DNA from: Actinostola sp. cb2023
Lineage: Eukaryota > Cnidaria > Anthozoa > Actiniaria > Actinostolidae
DNA: 64,000 bases
Reading direction: 5' to 3'
NCBI GenBank assembly: GCA_033675265.1
Contig: JAUJYZ010001322.1
Location: forward strand, 62,001 to 126,000
Shown: positions 58,475 to 64,000 of the stretch, in pieces
Layout of the letters: every line of letters begins with the position of its first letter
Position numbering within the stretch: position 1 is the first letter of the stretch
The notes under the pieces: generated by a model
Database searches by the model: none
What the model saw: the letters and a program-made list of their open reading frames with translations, nothing else
Told to the model about the DNA's origin: nothing
Program-made: the position numbers and the translations under genes

Positions 58475-59208
58475 CATTCTCTTACCCAGAGCCCGGTCGT
58501 CATTTGGTTTGTCGCTGGCTCTGGGAAACCCTGTTGCTCAGTCGTCAAATTTTGACGACCAAGTCGTCAGAGCGCATGCTCATACTAAAGACCGCTGAAA
58601 GCGGGTACTGTGGAAGAGTCTACTGGCTACGTAGTATTTACGTTGGTTTGAATATTCAAACTAACACTGAGTACACAAGTTTGTACATTTATCTTCGTGT
58701 AGCCGTTTAAAATCCCTTCGACGTCCATCACCGGTTCTTCTCTGGCTCTGTTGCGGTAAAGGCTGGACGATAAATACATGTTCTAACATAATCTTGCATG
58801 TGAACCTTCCTGTCTTCCGCTTTGTTATTGTTTCTCTTGAATTATAAAAATATTCCTTTAAATACTCACTGAAGCGAGTACGATCGATTGTGTCTGTAGC
58901 CGTTACTTTACTTTTATAATTTATGTATTGTTAGATCTCCCTTTACGAATTCAGATCAATTTATGTCACAGTCACTCTCATTTCCATAGCTTTATAATTC
59001 AATAACGGAATACCATTGTATGAAAATACAACCGTCGCTGTCATTCCTTTCGTTCGCCTTGCAAGTTTGAATCTTTGTTGATCTCATGAACCAATCAAAT
59101 ACGATCAGTCATTGTTGATTTCATCAGCCAATGAAATTCGCTAAAATTTCAGGGATTCCCAGAGCCAGCGACAAACCAAATGACGAGCGGGCTCTGGGTA
59201 CGAGAATG
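58475..59208. mobile_element. MULE-like MITE copy 2, 734 bp
   Basis: Same element as 37430-38424, inverted. The left tip is CATTCTCTTACCCAGAGCCC and the right tip GGGCTCTGGGTACGAGAATG. GGGGAGAAG is duplicated on both sides (58466-58474, 59209-59217). It lacks the 257-bp insertion. It lies about 310 bp upstream of the aminopeptidase start codon, so it is close to that promoter. Confidence 0.92.
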
Positions 59209-59278
59209 GGGGAGAAGAGGAGGGGGAAGAGGGGGATTGGGGAGAAGGGAAGGGAACGAGAGCCTGCAAACAAGCCCT

Positions 59279-60549
59279 CTCAAGGTACTTAAGGCCTGGT
59301 TCAAAAAGGCAATTTGGAAAATTACATTTCTTGTAATAACTCGCTGCTCTAATTTACTTAGGCACTCATATTTAGGCATGAGGTTATATACAAGATTTGA
59401 GACAATTTGGATCTAACAATTGTGACGTCATGTGATCACGTGACCTTATGGAGGAAAATATAGTTTTTCTCAAATGCGGTCGCGAATTCAATTCACAATG
59501 AAATACCTTTTACGTAATAGCGTTAAGGATAACCAGTTAAACAAGATAGCGTTTAGAAAACCTCGGAATTATATACAGTTTAAGAGGAGATTTTTTACGA
59601 ACGCGCGTATTGAGCGCCAAAAACCAATAGCATGGAGAATACGTTTTGTACAAGGCTAAAACTGATTTAGCAAAGAGTTCAAGTTATTTGTGATGGTTTT
59701 TGACCGGTAAAAGTGAAATTAGAGTGTTAATCCAAAGTGAAAATTTGATTTTAAAACTGTCCACATGGGCTAGATCTGTATATTTACTATTATTGCTGAT
59801 GTTTTCCCCTGAATTAGCTCAAATTTAAAACAAAAAGCAGGAAAATGGCTTTGTACAACGCTAAAACAGCTTTAAACAGCCAATTTACTTTGTTTTTAAT
59901 AGTTTGTGCTTAGAGTGCAAACCATATGTCCGTGAAATAATACTATTACTAAATGGTACTGAATAGTGTTATCTCCATTGTTTTCTATTGTTTCATTAGT
60001 GCTATTTAGTACTAATTAGTTAGTACTGTTTCACGGACATATGGTTTGCACTCTAGTTAAAATAAAATTAGAGTGTTAATCCAAAGCGAAAATCGAAAGT
60101 CAAACTTTTCAAAAGCGCTCGTTTTCGCGCTTTTCGCGGATATTACGCGATGTTCAAATAAATATCCTCTTAAGAGAAAACTACAGAAATATAATGTGAT
60201 GAAATGGTCACGTGACCTCTTTTCCGAAATATTCTCCTTGCAAAAAGCGGGAGACAGGTTTTCTAAACGAGGGTTAATAGATGATCATAAACGTGATTAT
60301 ACACAACTATTTGCTTTCACTTTCCTCTTAAACTGGCGACCGCATTTTATATTTTGTTTTCAAAATTATTTGTCACGTGGTTAACCACGTGATACGCTGT
60401 TTTGGATTTCATTCGATTAAATGAGTAGAGGATATAAAACTCTCAAGCTGTGCCAAGTTTTGTGATGTTTAGTCAAAATGATTAGACATTATAATTTGTT
60501 TTCGTTTTTCTGCTATTTAAGGCTTGAACCAGGCCTTAAGTACCTTGAG
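59279..60549. mobile_element. 1.27-kb element with 26-bp perfect inverted repeats
   Basis: CTCAAGGTACTTAAGGCCTG plus GTTCAA at the left is exactly mirrored at the right (60524-60549). The interior has no transposase; the frame at 60073-60384 (103 codons) is not recognised. A second element interrupts it at 59911-60055. No target duplication was found. Confidence 0.75.
59911..60055. mobile_element. 145-bp MITE, TAGAGTGCAAACCATATGTC
   Basis: TAGAGTGCAAACCATATGTC and CGTGAAA are mirrored by TTTCACGGACATATGGTTTG and CACTCTA. The core CATTGTTTTCTATTGTTTCA resembles that of 15983-16090. TA tips. Confidence 0.85.
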
Positions 60550-60664
60550 TTTTTTGATAACCCGCGGCCGCCAGAGGCCGCGAATTTCTATTGGTCTAAA
60601 TTGACCAAAGTGCATGTGATTTTTAACACATCCCAGACCAAGCCAATCCTTTAGTATTTTATAA

Positions 60665-60868
60665 ATGGATGCGTGTAGTCTGCAATTTATTAGAGAATTT
60701 CAATTAAAACAAGAGCAAGATCAAGCCGTAAGGGTTCTTTTATCGGGAAAAGATGTGCTTGGAGTACTCCCACGGGGTACGTTCGGAAAAACTCGACATT
60801 TTCAAGCTTTTACCGGGCTTTTACTAGCGTTAAAACAGAGAACAGACATGGCCGTGTTGTGGTGATTT
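60665..60868 (+). pseudogene. Fragment of RecQ-like DNA helicase N-terminus
   Basis: The frame reads FQLKQEQDQAVRVLLSGKDV, then LGVLPRGTFGKT. RecQ-type helicases have a P-T-G-F-G-K-S Walker A at this place; here one extra residue and R for T disturb it. The frame stops after 67 codons (HFQAFTGLLLALKQRTDMAVLW), before the DEAH motif. It is therefore a decayed fragment. Multi-copy RecQ-like pieces of this kind are often transposon-associated. Confidence 0.55.
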
Positions 60869-61146
60869 TACCATTGAAGAAAATGAACTTGCTGCTGACT
60901 TGCCCAATCTAACGGCGGAAGACATTAAATTGTGCAAGTTAGTTACGGCTTAGATAGATAGATAGAAACCTTTATTTAACTCAAACTGAAAATGTAAATT
61001 ATTACTTCTTGACTTTAACCGACCCCAAAGAAAATTCGTTGCGTTTTAGTTTTGATTTTTGTCCAGTATTTACTATTTTTGTGGAGTTCTGCGCGTGGAT
61101 TTCACAACTGAACTTGCCCATTGACCTGCGGTGCTTCCTGATATAT

Positions 61147-61345
61147 TGAAGAAATAGAAAACGAGCGCGCGTGCTATGTGCAGATTTATAGCACGCGGGG
61201 ACTGATCAGAACACGAGAGAAGTGTTAAGAGAAGCACGACGCGTAGCGGAGTGCTTCTCAACACTTCTCGAGTGTTCTGATCAGTCCCCAAGTGCTATAA
61301 ATCTGCACATAGCACAGCGGGCAAGTTTTCTATTTCTTTTATAAA
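61147..61345. mobile_element. Foldback element, GTGCTATGTGCAGATTTATA arms
   Basis: GAAATAGAAAAC, GTGCTATGTGCAGATTTATA, GGGGACTGATCAGAACAC and AAGTGTTAAGAGAAGCAC pair with the right-hand copy (GTGCTTCTCAACACTTCTCG; TATAAATCTGCACATAGCAC). The loop is about 15 bp. Confidence 0.85.
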
Positions 61346-61975
61346 ATACAATTATGATTTTAAGGCAAGTTTTCAATTTTGTTCGTTACAAAATAGATTG
61401 AATATCTGCGCGCGCGTGCTGTGTGCTCTCGAAAAGCTGAGCTGAGAGATTTGCCGTCTTCGGCGCTGCAGTCACTTTTGACAGTTGGTTATTCCCTTTC
61501 CTTGCACCATGCATGCAGAAGCTACTCGCTTTACCGATTCATCAGGCTTACTTTGAGGTGGACTACTGTACTGTGTTTCTTTACTTGTATAATCGCTCTC
61601 ATCGCTCAAATTTGAACTCGAAAGGTTTGAATGAAAAGCTCGCTTCTCTGTCTTGTCTGCCTGTCTTGTGCGACTGATTTAGTGAGTTGTGATTGGCTAA
61701 ATTATCCCTGCTCTGATTGGTCGAGGTGTTTTTTTTCGCGCGAACTACTGATCTAAAAATAGATTTATCTGCTAATACGCTGTGACACATACCTATATTA
61801 GATGGACGCTCCTACTAATGGGCTCCTGGTATTACACATTTTAGAATTCGGACACTCCAATTTTGCGCGCGCGCTCAGTTTGTTTCTTGTGTTGTCCGGT
61901 CGCAAATAAAAAGAAAGCGGAGAAAAAGACGTTTGTTTTTTGTTAATTTTGTTGTCGTATAATAAACAATTTATG

Positions 61976-62103
61976 ACACGGGTAGTTGTGTAATACGGCT
62001 GGATATTTTTACTCGTCTGTTTGTATTTTGTCTCGCCTACGGCTCGTCAAAATACGCCACGACTCGTAAAAATATCCAGCCGTATTACACAACTACCCGT
62101 GTA
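61976..62103. mobile_element. Foldback element, ACACGGGTAGTTGTGTAATA arms
   Basis: ACACGGGTAGTTGTGTAATA and CGGCTGGATATTTTTA are mirrored by TAAAAATATCCAGCCG and TATTACACAACTACCCGTGT. Confidence 0.88.
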
Positions 62104-62117
62104 ATAACCTCTATATA

Positions 62118-62363
62118 TTTCATTTCATTTCATTTCATTTCATTTCATTTCATTTCATTTCATTTCATTTCATTTCATTTCATTTCATTTCATTTCATTT
62201 CATTTCATTTCATTTCATTTCATTTCATTTCATTTCATTTCATTTCATTTCATTTCATTTCATTTCATTTCATTTCATTTCATTTCATTTCATTTCATTT
62301 CATTTCATTTCATTTCATTTCATTTCATTTCATTTCATTTCATTTCATTTCATTTCATTTTAT
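62118..62363. repeat. CATTT pentanucleotide array
   Basis: About 49 perfect ATTTC units, directly after the foldback at 61976-62103. Confidence 0.99.
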
Positions 62364-62449
62364 TTGGTAGAAATCGTTTGCTCTACCATTTTAGAGCAGA
62401 TTTCGTATGACCGTGACACACGAATATGACGCAGCCATAATGAAGTATA

Positions 62450-62790
62450 TACCGTATTTCCTCGATTAAGCGCCCACCCTCGATTAAGCGCCCCCTTGCA
62501 CTCAAAATTTGAAATAAATGCCCCCCCTCGATTAAGCGCCCCCTCCCCTCCCCCAAGTAACACGGTACAGTAAGAGATTACAGAATATGGTATACAACTT
62601 GTGTTTTATTGCAAGGTTACGGCATGTTCCCATATGTACGTAGTACCAGTATTGAAGTTGTTTCCGAGTTCAAATCACGTTTATATATTAAGCGCCCCCC
62701 TCGATTAAGCGCCCTCCCTCGTTTAAGCGCCCCCGTTGGCCACAAAATTTGAAATAAGCGTCCAGGGCGCTTAATCGAGGAAATACGGTA
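62450..62790. mobile_element. MITE with TACCGTATTTCCTCGATTAA termini
   Basis: TACCGTATTTCCTCGATTAA (then GCGCCC) at the left is mirrored by GGGCGCTTAATCGAGGAAAT plus ACGGTA at the right. AAGCGCCC words repeat inside each arm. TA tips fit a Tc1/mariner-type target. Confidence 0.88.
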
Positions 62791-63245
62791 TGTGATAACC
62801 GTAGTGTCCCCCCGGGAGTGTCCCAGGCCATTTCTTGTTGTTAGGGGTGCTGTCAGGACATGACATTACGAGGTAGTCTTTACAATACGTACAATTAGCT
62901 CAAAAGTGCGGCAATCTGCTCAGGGTAGCAAAGGGGTTACACGTGACGCGTGATTTGGCCCAAAAATGGCGCGTGAATCGTGAAAAACACTTCATAAACA
63001 AAAGAGAAAATCGCGATCCGTGAATTTGCAAGAACTCGGACGTGCGTGAAATAGTTAAATGATTCTTTTGAGTCCTGATCATAAATTTACGAAAATATGG
63101 CACTTGAAGCGTGATCACAACCCCCCCCCCCCCCCCCCCCCCTCCCTTTGCAACCCTGTCTGCTGTTGACAAGTCTAAAGCAACACATGGTTTGGCAATA
63201 CGTTTAGTGTGTATAGTATCTCATAAAGCTAACTAAATAACAATG
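62791..63245. other. Intergenic, no gene
   Basis: It contains a C run at 63121-63142. The glycine-rich minus frame over it is an artefact. Confidence 0.7.
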
Positions 63246-64000
63246 TCACATCAGTTGGAAACTGAATGCAATGTGTAGGGCAAAACATGGCAGAAGACAA
63301 TAAAACTCAGGCTAATAACTTGTATGATTTCATATTGGGCTTCCTGTGGTTTCCTTAATGCTTTATTCATATCTATATTTAGATTTAACATGGTGAGTTA
63401 CTCGCACCAGTCCCGTCGTCTGGCTGTCGGAGCGAAGACTGGACAGATAGCATTGTATGACCTTCGTTCTTCAAGATGTCAGGTACAGTTACCATAGTGA
63501 TTTGCTGTGTGTGTTGTTGTTTTGTATCCGTGACAGTACAGATTTCGTTCTTCAAGATGTCAGGTACAGTTGCCATAGTGATTTGCTGTTTGTTGTTGTT
63601 TTGTATCCGTGACAGTACAGATTTCGTTCTTCAAGATGTCAGGTACATTTGCCATAGTGATTTGCTGTGTGTTGTTGTTTTGTATCCGTGACAGTACAGA
63701 TTTCGTTCTTCAAGATGTCAGGTACAGTTGCCATAGTGATTTGCTGTGTGTTGTTGTTTTGTATCCGTGACAGTACAGATTTCGTTCTTCAAGATGTCAG
63801 GTACAGTTGCCATAGTGATTTGCTGTGTGTTGTTTTCTCATCAACGCCGTTTTGCCAATCCGTGAGAAATGTATCTTTAATTTAATTTTGTCTTATAAGA
63901 CAACAGTTCAATTAACAGATCGTTTCGGGAATATTTTCAAATCTCAAAACAACTGTGTGTTTGGTTTGGGCCAAGGAATCCTAACAACCTTATGATTTAT
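63246..64000 (+). repeat. Second copy of the WDR7 intron 24-exon 25-intron 25 region
   Basis: From TCACATCAGTTGGAAACTGA to the window edge the sequence follows 31637-32051 with few differences. The 3' part of the exon and first intron bases (TTCGTTCTTCAAGATGTCAG, GTACAGTTGCCATAGTG) are repeated as a unit of about 75 bp, five in all (about 63465-63830), where the original has one. Confidence 0.93.
63383..63482 (+). pseudogene. WDR7: Extra copy of WDR7 exon 25
   Basis: 100 nt, same length and same TTTAG acceptor and CAG/GTACAG donor as 31772-31871. It reads FNMVSYSHQSRRLAVGAKTG and onward without a change I can see. No exon 24 or other WDR7 exon lies between the end of the real gene and this copy. 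Whether more exons follow beyond 64000 cannot be seen. Confidence 0.85.

Overview
The window is nuclear DNA of a marine invertebrate animal. It has GT-AG spliced genes with short exons and large introns, AT-rich intergenic sequence, huge simple-sequence and minisatellite arrays, and dozens of small inverted-repeat transposons. I place it among early-branching metazoans (cnidarian or sponge). This rests on the style of the LINE and SINE fragments and on the abundance of TACATGTAC-type palindromes; it is an inference, not a demonstration.

Three host genes are recognisable from spliced translations. (1) TXNL1-like (thioredoxin plus PITH domain), minus strand, six exons between 7192 and 3203; its last exon lies beyond the left edge. 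(2) WDR7 (rabconnectin-3 beta), plus strand, 7612-33413. All 27 exons were joined with consistent phases, giving about 1,464 codons against about 1,490 residues in vertebrates. (3) A membrane aminopeptidase N-like M1 zinc protease, minus strand, 58164-34579, with about 21 exons, a signal anchor, and the GAMEN and HEXXH-X18-E motifs. One or two short exons of it remain unresolved. TXNL1 and WDR7 are head to head with 419 bp between start codons. WDR7 and the aminopeptidase are tail to tail, 1.2 kb apart. The three genes are functionally unrelated: cytosolic redox/proteasome, V-ATPase regulation, ectopeptidase.

Layout: 1-3138 is a 12/17-bp satellite interrupted by a 5'-truncated LINE. 3203-7192 holds TXNL1. 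7612-33413 holds WDR7, whose introns contain a CGAA array, a CCTTG array, a 42-bp minisatellite, a TATC array, a CCGT/CTGT array of about 1.9 kb and many MITEs. 34579-58164 holds the aminopeptidase, with a 15-bp satellite, an 860-bp polypurine tract, a MITE blown up into a 2-kb satellite, a CRE-containing minisatellite, and one foldback element nested inside another (52938-56784) in intron 1. 58475-63245 is transposon-rich intergenic DNA with a degraded RecQ-like helicase fragment. 63246-64000 is a second copy of the WDR7 exon-25 region.

The most unusual observations are: the extra copy of WDR7 exon 25 at the right edge, with its 3' splice junction amplified; a minisatellite that copies the 3' splice site of WDR7 exon 20 six times; the nested foldback family with CACAGGCAGCCC termini; and two copies of one MULE-like element, one of which shows the empty site for an insertion in the other. 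Most long open frames in the window are artefacts of repeats whose period is a multiple of three.
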